64,000 nucleotides of DNA, taken from the NCBI RefSeq assembly GCF_036850765.1, contig NC_089492.1, positions 98,041,022 through 98,105,021 of the forward strand, given 5' to 3'. The position numbers were made by a program, and so were the translations under genes. The stretch is from Saccopteryx bilineata. Its lineage: Eukaryota; Chordata; Mammalia; Chiroptera; Emballonuridae. Below, in pieces: positions 46,970 to 57,547 of the stretch. Each line of letters opens with the position of its first letter. Positions within the stretch are counted from its first letter, which is position 1. The notes beneath the pieces were generated by a model, which did no database searches, had not been told where the DNA came from, and worked only from the letters and a program-made list of their open reading frames with translations.

Positions 46970-47665
46970 GTTAAACTAATCATAAATTGCATATGTTAAT
47001 GTTAATGTTATGATTGAGTCTGAACATGGTAGGGTTTTTTTTCCTAATTTACTCTAACATGGTTATTTTGATGAACTCTCTAAGCTAAAGAGGCATAATC
47101 AAAATGTAATAATACCTTCTCCCCAACATGCGTTATGGGGCTATTAGGTCAATCACTTTCCTTCTTCCACTATATCTAATCAGTCACCAAATCCTCCTCT
47201 TTTGGCCTTTTAAGATGCCTCAAATTTGAACCCTTTCTCTTAGGTTTTGGTACACAACCACACATGGACAAACAGACCTGGATTGCAGCAGCCATCTCCT
47301 GGTTTATCTACTTTATATTGAATGTCTTCATCTCTACACCACTGCCCAATAAATATATTTAAGATATTAGATAGAAACAAGTACCTCATCTCTGTCAATG
47401 CCATACCAGAATGCTTTAACATTTGACATTATCTGATCCAAGATAGCTAAATTTTTATTCTATCTCATTCTACTAGTGCTAAGCTCTTTCAGGCATGCAA
47501 CTCATTGTGCCTTGGTTTAAGCTCTTTGTTGAAAAACTTAAATGTTCTTATATATACTAAACAAGTCATCATTAGTCTTAAAATTCAAGAGAATTTATGA
47601 AACTTTCTTTAAACATTTCTCATCTATTTCTTTTCTAAAATTCATTTTTAGTTATAATACATTTT
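46277..47665. other. intergenic DNA with possible decayed LTR and a (TA)n tract
   Basis: The part at 46320-46760 contains phrases such as AGTTTATTTGAGCAAACTGT, AGAATCAAAGTCTC and AAAATCAAACGGG that look like an old LTR, but I cannot name it. A pure TA run lies at about 46937-46966. No gene. Confidence 0.45.
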
Positions 47666-47670
47666 ATTAA

Positions 47671-49067
47671 TGTAAGGCCAGTAGCCACGGCCACCATCAT
47701 AGCTGCCTGGCTCATGCAGGTTCGCATTGGATTCGGACAGTCGGTAAAGAAACAACGGAGCCAAAAACTGATGGGCCATTTTCTTTAATCCTAGATTGCA
47801 CCTGGCGGGCAAGTAAAAACACACACTGGGCTTGTAAAGCCAGAAGGCACGGCCAGAGCCGCCACTATCAAAGCAGCCCGGCTCTTGCAGATTCCCATTG
47901 GATTCGAACAGTCGGTAAAGAAACAATGGAGCCAAAAACTGATGGGCTGTCATCTTTAATTCTAGCTTGCACCCAGCGGGCAAGTAAAAAATACACACTG
48001 GGCTCCAAAACCCACTCACATTCAGTGCTCACAAAGCTACTGACTTATCCGAGTTTCCTAGAATCAAAGGTTTCTAGCTCACCAGTCTTATTCTCCTCAG
48101 TTCCCCATCTCCTTCCTTATCCCAGATACAAACTCTGCACAAATTGGCATCTCACTCAGCACTCCGCCATCTTGGCTGCTTCTCCTGGCCTACTCCACAT
48201 GGCCTCCTTCTGCTCTCTGCTCTGCTCTCTCCTCTGAAGATAATCTCAGGAACCAAGAGGGCAAGCTCCCGCTCCGTCCCCATTTTATAGTGTAGAAATC
48301 CAAACCCTTAATCCAATATACAAAATAGGGAAGTCTCTAATACAAAGTCACTTCTCTGAGGCATGATAGGATTGTACCACCCCACATCAAAACAGGTGGG
48401 AGAGGCTTAATCCCAAAACCAAGCCCCAGGCTACAATGATCCTGCCTGCCCCCAACACACATTAATATCACCTGGGTGACGGCATCTTTAACAAAGTGAG
48501 CATAATACATTTTATCCACCCAACAGGGCTCTAAAACCCACTCACATTCAGTGCTCACAAAGCTACTGACATATCCGAGTTTCCTAGAATCAAAGGTTTC
48601 TAGCTCACCAGACTTATTCACCTCTGTTCCCCATCTCCTTCCTTCTCCCTGCACAAACTCTCCACAAACTGGCTTTTCACTCAACACTCTGCCATCTTGG
48701 CTGCTTCTCCAGGCCTCCTCCACATGTCCTTTCTCTGCTCTCTGTTCTCTGTTAATCTCAGGAACCAAGAGAGAGCAAGCTCCCATTCTGCCCTCATTTT
48801 ATAGTGTAGATTCAAAACCTTTAATTCAATATACAAAATAGGGAAGTCTCTAATACAAAGTCACTTCTCTGAGGCATGATTGGATTGCACCACCCCACAT
48901 CAAAAACGGTGGGAAAGGCTCAATCCCAAAACCAAGCCCCAGGCTACAACGATCCTGCCTGCCCACAGCCTGCCCCCAACACACATTAATATCACCTGGG
49001 CGATAGCCTCCACGTGGGCAGCGCCATCTTTAACAAAGTGAGCGTAGTATATTTTATCTGCCCAACA
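47671..49067 (-). mobile_element. outer LTR (f/h), split by a nested LTR
   Basis: One LTR at 47671-47832 plus 48541-49067, same family as LTR a to e. It starts TGTTGGGCAGATAAA on the minus strand at 49067 and ends GGCCTTACA at 47671. ATTAA at 47666-47670 and 49068-49072 is its 5-bp duplication. Confidence 0.88.
47833..48535 (-). mobile_element. inner solo LTR g, nested in the outer LTR
   Basis: Complete 703-bp LTR, TGTTGGGTGG start and GGCTTTACA end on the minus strand. GGGCT at 47828-47832 and 48536-48540 is an exact 5-bp duplication inside the outer LTR. The outer LTR reads straight through when g is set aside. Confidence 0.92.
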
Positions 49068-49538
49068 ATTAACATTGCATTTTCTTATATTTTTTGTCTC
49101 ATTTCCATGTTTTGCACCCGAATTACTAAGATTTTGGAAATATTAAGTACAAGAACTCGGGAATGTCATACTGTCCATCATCAAATTTATCTTTCCATCT
49201 TAAACAACTAAAAACACTAGGAAAAATATTGGAAACAAGGATTCTCAGGCATTGGACAGTAACCAGTACAGGATTGTGACCTGTTAGAAAAGGAAAACAA
49301 ATCATGTGTCCCCTCAGATTGCCCCCATTTACTGCCTGAAAAAAGTTTACAAGCTGCATGCAGCATAGGGAGGGACAAGCCAAACAGCTGGGCAGTCTCC
49401 CTGAGTTGAAGGGAACAGACTAGATATTTTGGAGAGGGCAAGGCAGCAAGGATCAATAGGATAAACTCAGACAGAAATTAGCTGCATAGAAAAACTCTGG
49501 AGAGCTTCAGAGAGTGTTTTTCAGGTCTTCAGCTGAGT

Positions 49539-49900
49539 TTTTTTTGTTGTTGTTGTTGTTTTTAATTTTTTTTACAGAGACAAAGAGTGAGTCAGAGAGA
49601 GGGATAGACAGGGCCAGACAGACAGGAATGGAGAGAGATGAGAAGCATCAATCATTAGTTTTTCATTGCTCATTGCAACACCTTAGTTGTTCATTGATTG
49701 CTTTCTCATATGTGCCTTGACCGCGGGCCTTCAGCAGACTGAGTAATCCCTTGCTGGAGCCAGCAACCTTGGGTTCAAGCTGGTGGGATTTTGCTCAAAT
49801 CAGATGAGCCCACACTCAACCTGGTGACCTCGGGGTCTCGAACCTGGGTCCTCTGCATCCCAGTCCAATGCTCTATCCACTGTACCACTGCCTGGTCAGG
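49539..49900 (-). mobile_element. SINE-B (tRNA-derived)
   Basis: T-rich tail with a GTT repeat at the left, head at the right ending in CACTGCCTGGTCAGG. Exact 12-bp duplication CTTCAGCTGAGT at 49527-49538 and 49901-49912. Confidence 0.95.
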
Positions 49901-50382
49901 CTTCAGCTGAGTATTAATCAGCCCATGTTTGTGAAGAAACTACTCAAAGCCAGAGAAATGATCATCACAAATCAATAACATAAAAAAACCTCCCCCCAAA
50001 AAAGTAGGAAAATGAAGGAAGTAGAAATAATCCATGTATTGATTTAATCCACTAATAGATTTTGATTTAGAGTTTGAGAAATCTACTCCAGACCAGCTGA
50101 TTCAGAGATTTAAAGAATATCAACACAACTATACTATCTTTTTTATAATATATTGCTCACTTACAATGCCATAATATAGATAGCATTTCATAAATAAATT
50201 TATTTTATTCTTCTAAGTTGCAGACGTCACAAAATTGATAAATGTATGTTTAAAATTAAACAATTCAAAATATCTAATAAAATTTTCAACCTTGACTTCA
50301 TCCTTCCCCGACTCCATCACCTCCCCAAAAGTAGCTTTTGTAAATATCTTGTATGTACATGTTTCTTAAATCATTTCTTTTT

Positions 50383-50706
50383 CTTTTTTTTTTCTTTCTT
50401 TTACAGAGAGTCAGAGAGAGGGATAGATAGGGACAGACAGGAACGAAGAGAGATGAGAAGCATCAATCATCAGTTTTTCGTTGAGACACCTTAGTTGTTT
50501 ATTGATTGCTTTCTCATATGTGCCTTGACCGTGGGCCTTCAGCAGACCGAGTAACCCCTTGCTCAAGCCAGTGACCTTGGGTCCAAGCTGGTGAGCTTTG
50601 CTCAAACCAGATAAGCCCACGCTCAAGCTGGCGACCTCAGGGTCTCGAACCTGGGTCCTCCACATCCCTTCCGACGCTCTATCCACTGCGCCACCGCCTG
50701 GTCAGG
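50383..50706 (-). mobile_element. SINE-B (tRNA-derived)
   Basis: Same family and orientation as the preceding copy. The CTTAAATC flank is repeated at about 50365 and 50707. Box B (GTCTCGAACCTGGG) and box A are well kept, so it is relatively young. Confidence 0.93.
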
Positions 50707-52089
50707 CTTAAATCTTTTTCTATGCATTTACAAACACATATCCAGAGTGTTATAAAAATTATTATATTATGATTATTAATGGTTATTTTTTTAACTTAAT
50801 GACAGATTAGATATTTTTCAACATTCACAATTTACTGATTTTATCAAATCTAAGGTGTATTGAGAATCTTGATTTTATACTTTACAGAAAAAGTACCACA
50901 AGATTTATCCAATCGTATCTCTTGTTAAAGAGAGTGAGACTTTATTTGTAGTGACATTTCAGATGTTTAGAAAAACCTAAAATCTTTCTCAGAAATGATT
51001 TCATGCACATGTCCCATTCAAATCTATAATGCCCTGGCAGATGTTCTAAATTCTTAAATGGTATCTACAGACAAAGAGGTCATTTTTTAGAAGTATATTT
51101 ATTTATACATTTTTAATAGTTATTTAAATTGAATCCACAAATACATAATTCCCCATATAGGTGATAAATACATTGCCTAGAGTTAGGATATGTGAATCAG
51201 AAGCTAACACAATGTGTGAAAACATTACAGAGGTTATTTGACAGATATCTGAATTACTGACAGCTATGCTAAACTATTAGCTTGAAATATACATTTTCTC
51301 AATTTTGCCTTCAGATGAATAAAAAAACATCTTTTTATGCATAAGTGTGAAAAAGAACTGAAGCAAATTATGCCAATTATTATAACTTGCTTTCACTTGA
51401 AAAGGAAAATAAAAGAATAAATCTTCCCTTTCACTATCACTGAGTAAGAGAGTATAGCTGTTGCTGGGCTTCATAGAGAGAAAGCATGGCCCACCTTTAA
51501 CTATAGATTTAAATATTTCACTTTTTGTAACTTTCTAAAAAAACAGCAGTCTAATTTATCTATGATGACTTTAACACTATCTTTTGATACTTTCTGTGGG
51601 GTCAAAATTATGCTAATATAAAATGAAAAAAAAAGTAGGTCTGGATAGTAAATGATTATTAATGCTTGGCATGAGAGCAGCAATGGCCTTCTCTCTTCTT
51701 TTCCTTGGCAGGTGTGGATCCCGGCCACTGAGAACAGATGTGGCTTCAAATCCTTCTCAACACAGCACTTTAGGAGGCCCTACTGGTTTGTCAGAGCTGA
51801 CACACAAGATAAAGCCTACTGGCCATCCTTGAAGGTCTGTTCTCAAGTGGCATTGTCACTTAAGGCAAGCATCTCTTTTGTGTCTCATTTTTTTCAGAGA
51901 ATAATGTAGCTAATTATATCTACCTCCTAGGATTGTTGTGAAGATGACATGAAATAAATTGCAAGGAACAGCCCAATTTCTAATAGGATAGTTGACCAAT
52001 GTTTGCTGAATCAATCCATAGAAACATGGATAAATGATACTTGAGGTTTTTTTTTAATCTTTTAAATTTTAACTTAAAAAACTGAGAAT
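50707..52089. other. intergenic DNA, MIR-like patch near its end
   Basis: No gene found. An open frame at 51652-51909 lies after a CTTTTCCTTGGCAG acceptor-like motif, but I see no protein family in it. CTACCTCCTAGGATTGTTGTGA (51921-51942) resembles a MIR 3' part. Confidence 0.4.
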
Positions 52090-52925
52090 ATAGTAATTTT
52101 AGAATTTTTTTCTGCTTTTTTATACTTGTTATTGTGATAGAATTCATGTAACATAAAATTTAGCACCATCACCATTTTAAGTGTATAGCACAGAAGAGTT
52201 AAGTATATTCACATTTTTGTGTAACCAGTCTCCAGGACTTCTTCTTACAAAACTGAAACTTTATTCTCTGTATGTAATAAATCCTCATTAGCCCTTCCTC
52301 CCACCCTCTGGCAACCGCCATTCTACTTTGTTTCTTTAATCTGACTACTCTACAGACTTTATACAATCAGAATCACAGTTTTTATCTTTTTGTGACTGGC
52401 TTATTTTACTTAATGTAATGTTCCCAAGGTCCATCCATGGTGTAGAATGTGTCAGAATTTCCTTTCTTTTTAAAACTAAATAATATTCCACTGTATGTAT
52501 ACAGCACTTTTTGTTGTTGTTGTTCATTATCAGTTGATGGACACTGATGTTGCTTCTACCTTTTGGCAACTGTGAATAATGTTGCCAGGAACATACATGT
52601 GCAAATATCTCTTTGAGATTCTGTTTTATATAGATTCTTTTGGGTATAGAAGAAGTAGTAGAATTATTTTATGTGGTAATTTTTAAAAAATTTTTTGAGT
52701 CACTGTCTTTTTATTCTCTTGATCTTGTCTTTTGCAGAACAGACTATTTTAATTTTTATGAAGTTCAGTTTATCCATTATTTCTTTTATGGAATGTACTT
52801 TTGATGTTGTATCTAAAAAGCTATCCCCCCATACCCCGGTCTTCTAGGTTTTCTCCTGTGTTATTGTCTAAGAATTTTATAGTTTTTGCATTTGACATGT
52901 ATGTCTGTGATTTTAAATATAATTT
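52090..52925 (-). mobile_element. old L1 3' end (ORF2 C-terminus and 3' UTR)
   Basis: Reverse-complement L1 text, including ATATTCCACTGTATGTATAC, AACTGTGAATAATGTTGCC and TTTAATCTGACTACTC. A remnant frame (52345-52569) still spells an L1 C-terminal-like VEYYLVLKRKEI and LSKISQSQKDKN. Distinct from the young L1 family of L1-1 to L1-3. Confidence 0.75.
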
Positions 52926-52962
52926 TGTATCATAAATGTCAAAAGCAAAAACAAAAGCAAGC

Positions 52963-53137
52963 TTGACCTGTGGTGGCACAGTGGATAAAGAGTCAACCTA
53001 GAATGCTGAGGTCACTTGTTTGAAACCCTGGGCTTGCCTGGTCAAGGCACATATGAATGTTGATGCTTCCTGCTCCTACCCCCTTCTCTCTCTCACATAC
53101 ACACTCTTTTCTCTCCTCTCTAAAATGATTTTTTTTT
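52963..53137 (+). mobile_element. SINE-C (tRNA-derived)
   Basis: Head TTGACCTGTGGTGGCACAGT (box A), GTTTGAAACCCTGGGC, then GGTCAAGGCACATAT, a CT-rich body and a TAAAATGA-T tail region. Confidence 0.88.
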
Positions 53138-53187
53138 CATATTTACAAATTTATTTGACCAACAGCAAGTTTTTTCCACATGACACT
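53138..53187 (-). mobile_element. 50-nt mini-retrocopy containing the first 27 nt of the LTR family
   Basis: A 17-bp exact direct repeat TAAAATGATTTTTTTTT (53121-53137 and 53188-53204) brackets 50 nt. Read on the minus strand, the insert has 23 nt of unrelated sequence, then TGTTGGTCAAATAAATTTG as in LTR a and b, and stops 12 nt after an AATAAA (53150-53155) next to an A-run. This is the form of a very short polyadenylated RNA inserted by L1. Confidence 0.65.
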
Positions 53188-53222
53188 TAAAATGATTTTT
53201 TTTTAAAAAAAGGCAAAGGGTA

Positions 53223-53616
53223 AGGTCCTGGCCAGTTGGCTCAGTGGTAGAGCATCAGCCCAGTGTGTGGATATCCTGGGTTAGAGTCCTGGTCAGGGCA
53301 CACAGGGGAAGCTCCCATCTGTTTCTGTGCCCCTACGCCTTTTGCTTCTCTCTCTCTCTCACTCCATCTTTCTCTCTCCATCTCGCTCTCTCTCACTCCC
53401 TCCTATAGCCATGACTTGATTGGAGTGAGTTGGCCCCGGGTGCTGAGGATAGCTCCATGGCCTCCACCTCAGGCACTAAGAAGAGTTCATTTGCTGAGGA
53501 ACGGAGCAATGTCCCAGGCAGGCAAAACATCACCCCCTAGGGGCTTGCTAGGTTGGGGAGCATGTGGGAATCTGTTGCTCTGCCTCCCATCCTCTCATTG
53601 AATTAAAAAAAAAAAA
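53223..53616 (+). mobile_element. SINE-A (tRNA-derived)
   Basis: Head TCCTGGCCAGTTGGCTCAGT with GGTAGAGCATC, a long CTCT body and a poly(A) tail. Exact 10-bp duplication GCAAAGGGTA at 53213-53222 and 53617-53626. Confidence 0.94.
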
Positions 53617-53782
53617 GCAAAGGGTAGTTTTTCCTCATCTTTGTCAAAAAATTAGCTGAGTTTTTCTGAAATTGTAAATGTTAAAAAATATATGCATTTG
53701 AATTTTTTAAAAATTCAGATATTATATAAAGTTGCGCTATTAGGAAGATTTGTTGTCTTTCCTCAGGTCTTTGATTTTTTTT

Positions 53783-54070
53783 TTTTTTTTTGTGACAGAG
53801 ACAGAGAGAGGGATAGATAAGGATAGACAAATGGGAAGGGACAGTTCTTCATTGCGGCACCTTAGTTGTTCATTGATAGCTTTCTCAAATGTGCCTTGAT
53901 TAGGGGGTTACAGCTGACTGAGTGACCCCTTTCTCAAGCCAGTGACCTTGGGCTCAAGCTGGTGAGCCTTGCTCAAACCAGATGAGCCTGCACACAAGCT
54001 GGCGACCTTGGGGTTTTGAAACTGGGTCCTCTGCATACCAACGCTCTATCCACTGCGCTACCACGGTGGC
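53783..54070 (-). mobile_element. SINE-B (tRNA-derived)
   Basis: Poly(T) tail, GTGACAGAGACAGAGAGAGG, then the family body and a head ending CTACCACGGTGGC. TGATTTTTTTT on both sides (53772-53782 and 54071-54081) is the likely duplication. Confidence 0.9.
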
Positions 54071-54081
54071 TGATTTTTTTT

Positions 54082-57000
54082 CTTATTCCTGTATTTCAGG
54101 GCTTTACAATGTGATACACTAATATAACTAAAAGTTAGCTGCAGCTTTTTATATAAAAAGAGGAAAGCAATGTAGATATTCCAAAGGTGGTGTCAATTCA
54201 GAGAAATCAGCCTTAGAAAAAGAATGATGTAAAAATTTTTAAATAATAGAAGAAAAAAAAACAAGGAAAACTCTTTAAAGATGAAAATAAAAAGTCCAAG
54301 CTTCCGCAATAAGGGAAATAGTTAAAGTAAAATATTTATGTGTGTTATTATACAGAACTATGATTTGTTATTGAATGTGAATTTGATTACCCTTTGTGCT
54401 TTGTCATTATAGATTAGCATTGTTTTCTATGAATTATTTATGGCCAGGACCTATCTTTGTATCACTGTGTGATTAATTAAAGTATTAAAGAGGAAAGACA
54501 TGACAGATCATGGCAATTTAATATTATGCTTAAATATTAGGTTACCAGGGCTGAAGGAATCATATAAAAATTTATTTCCCCAGAAGTGATTTTTCCCCTA
54601 GAATTTGATTTGTAAAATAGTTTTCCACTTGAAAGAAAATTGGAGAGAGACAAGGAGAAGGCCAATAGTTAGCATTAGGTCTTTAGCCTGCCAGCCAAAT
54701 CTCATCATTTTATTCTCACACAAAAGCATAAATAAAGAGCCTCTACTTATACCACCACTACCAAAAGTGTCTGCCTCTTAATCGATACTAAGGGCAAGAA
54801 CTACAAGAAGAACCACCTTTTAGCATAAGAATTGGAAAGAGGCAAAATAGGGCTTTGAAAATATAAGGCTTTCACAACCTGAAATCATACATAGGAACTT
54901 CTTATACTTAATTTCATCCAAAGAATAAGAAGAAATATAAGATGAAACAAGCTAAGTCCATTCTTAGCCTAGAAATAAGAATAAAGTACAGATAAATATT
55001 AAATTTTTTGGCACTTTCTAAAAATTCAATCTTCCAGACACCCCATAATTGTGGTTTTAATGACCCTAACACAGTTGCACTAGGTAAGGTAGGACATTGA
55101 AATTGGAGAAAAGGACAGAATTATCTCCCAGAAAAATGCTCAGTCTCTGATTGACATCCCAAGGCAAAAAAAACAAAACAATAGAATTAATGAGGATTGA
55201 TTAATCCTCATTGAGATCAATGGCTTGAGAATCAGTGGGTCCCCAAACTAGTCATCTGATTTCTAAGGGGATCATAAATCAGAGCTATTAAATAAGGTAC
55301 AGTCCTATAGCCATCTCATAGACTGGAGCAGAGGTAATGATAACACTGCCATTTTTTAAATAATCAGAATGACTATGTTAACCTATTCTAGCCCCTAACC
55401 CTTACATAAATGCTGGCCTCCTCTGATTCATCCTCTTCATTCAAACTCCATAGCACAGATGGGTAAAAGCAGATCTTGCTCTTGCATCAACTTCAGTAGA
55501 ATATAAGGCTGGGACAGAATTAGGGGACTCAGGGTGGGTAGAAAGCAGGTGAAGGGGGAGAGGCTTAGAGTCTTTCCTGGGGAGGGTAAAGGAATAGCAA
55601 AGTATTTTAAAAGCCTGTTTTTAAAAAGTATTTTATCCTTAGCTGACTCCTAACTGGATACAGAAGAAGACAACATGTTTTCTTTTATATTCATAGCTTG
55701 TTTACCATTTTATAGTTTTGTAAACACTTTAATAGGTTGGAGTGGGGAAATCAGGGGGCCAAAAATTAACAATATCATTACCCAAGGCTCAGCTCCCTCC
55801 CACTACAAAGATGAAATTTTAGCCCCCTATCTGAGTTTCTCCTTGAGCTTTAAGTAGATACTTCCGAACCAGCTGCCATCCTTTTGTATCTCAAAGTCCC
55901 ACTGCAGTGGCACCAACTCCTCCTCCCACCCATTACTCAGGCTGCCTCGAGCTGCTGTCAATGGCACCACTTGGCAGGTGCTTGGCTAAAGAATGAAATT
56001 GAGCAGCAGGGAAAAGTCACTTGCCTATCCTTGCAGTCCATGTCTGAAAATGACTATTTTCTTTTTTCCTCACCTGATAGAAGAAATTCTTCCCAGGGGC
56101 TAAAGCATGTCAACCATAGCATGGTGAATGCCTTTTGCCATTTCTGGCATCCTGCCTCACTTCGGAGAGTGCTCACTCTCCCCCTGTCTCTGACACAGAG
56201 AGGGTCCTAGAGCACTCTGCCCTCTGCTGGAAACTGATAGCCTCCCTCTATCTCCCAGTCTCTCAGAGCTCTCTGAGTTCCACTAGCAACCTCAACTTCA
56301 TTTTTTTCTGAGAGTGTTGCTCTTACGGTTGTTTGAGGTTAGGGTGATCCTTTTGGTATGTTCATAGTACTTCGTTTGATTTTCTTAAGAAGTTTTTGGA
56401 TTAACATGAATATTTAATAGATTTGTAGGTTTGAAAACTGAAGCATCAAAAGACAGAGTGATTTAGGAAAAGCACATCAATGGTTTCCAAAACAAGACAG
56501 CAAACTAATGGATGACTAAATAAATGAATGACTTATACAGAATGGCAGAGACACCAGTAAATCCCTAATTTCTTAGCACGTAGCCCATTTACCTCCCTTT
56601 CATATGCAGAATTTAAATCTCCTCTTGTAGCTCTTGTGAGTTTCATATGAACTCTCAAAGGACTATGCAGTGACAAATAATTTGTACAGTACTATTAAAT
56701 TAATGAAATGTTTTATCATTATATCCCCTATATCCTTCCATTATTATATAGCACCTACTAGAAAGGTATTAGCTCCATTTTCAGACAATAAACTGCAGTC
56801 TATAGAGGGTGAGTAGTTTGTTTAAGTGAGTATAGCTAACTGGTGGTTGAGCTGAGATTTGAACACAGATCTGATTCTTAATTCTGTGCTTTTTCAATAA
56901 ATGAGATCAAAGCTCAGGACTTTTCAACTTGCTCATCTCTACAACAGAACACCTATGTGTGGCTAATTAATACTTGAAATAATTCAAGTGACTTGAATCC

Positions 57001-57461
57001 CTTAGAAAATCAGACATATATACTTTTACCACAATAGTCATATTGATTTCCCTGTGGTCCTCTGTGCTCCCATTTCACAGGCATTGTTGCTGGATAAGCC
57101 AGTTCAAAGAAGTTATCCTTAAAATATAAAATTTAATAGCTAGCAAGACACCATATCTCCCTGGGATCTAGATTAAGCACATTACTGAAGTCTGCTAGGC
57201 TAGCAACGTGACACTGCTGACAAGTAGGATCATTACAGCTCCCATTTCCCTTTGCTGACATTACACATGTAAAACCTCTCACTTCCCCAGGAGTTCATCT
57301 ACTTGATCGATGCTGCTGAAAGTATGTTTAGTATCTTTCTGGCCAGAGGAAAGATTCTGGCAGAAACCAGTGGACCCTTGAGTCTTGCATAGAAAGAATT
57401 AATTCCAGGACAGGAAATCTAAGCCTATCTAGTCTCCTGTGTTTACTCCCTCCCCCACCCA

Positions 57462-57462
<1 letters not shown>
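54082..57462. other. mostly unique intergenic DNA
   Basis: No gene I can support. A MIR-like element lies at about 56738-56895 (TAGCTCCATTTTCAGACAATAAACTG, GAGCTGAGATTTGAACACAGA order). Open frames at 55675-56210 show no family motif. Confidence 0.45.
56738..56895 (+). mobile_element. MIR-like ancient SINE
   Basis: Order of core phrases CATTTTCAGACAATAAACTG, GTTTAAGTGAGTATAGCTAA and GGTTGAGCTGAGATTTGAAC matches MIR. Confidence 0.7.
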
Positions 57463-57509
<47 letters not shown>

Positions 57510-57547
57510 GCGCGCGCGCACACACACACACGCGCGTGCGCGCGCAC
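57463..57547. repeat. alternating (CA)n/(CG)n tract
   Basis: Pure alternating purine-pyrimidine run: CA repeats, then CGCGCGCGCG, CA repeats and CGCGTGCGCGCG. It can adopt Z-DNA. Frames through it (poly Cys-Val, His-Thr) are artefacts. Confidence 0.95.

Noticed and set aside
47671..49072. Full provirus with two LTRs
   Set aside because: The two LTRs are nested with no internal region; no gag, pol or env text is present.
51690..51855. Host exon after an acceptor-like CTTTTCCTTGGCAG
   Set aside because: No donor at a consistent frame, no recognisable protein family, and no neighbouring exons.
55675..56210. Two open frames that might be a small gene
   Set aside because: No motif, no conserved start context and ordinary base composition; expected by chance at this length.
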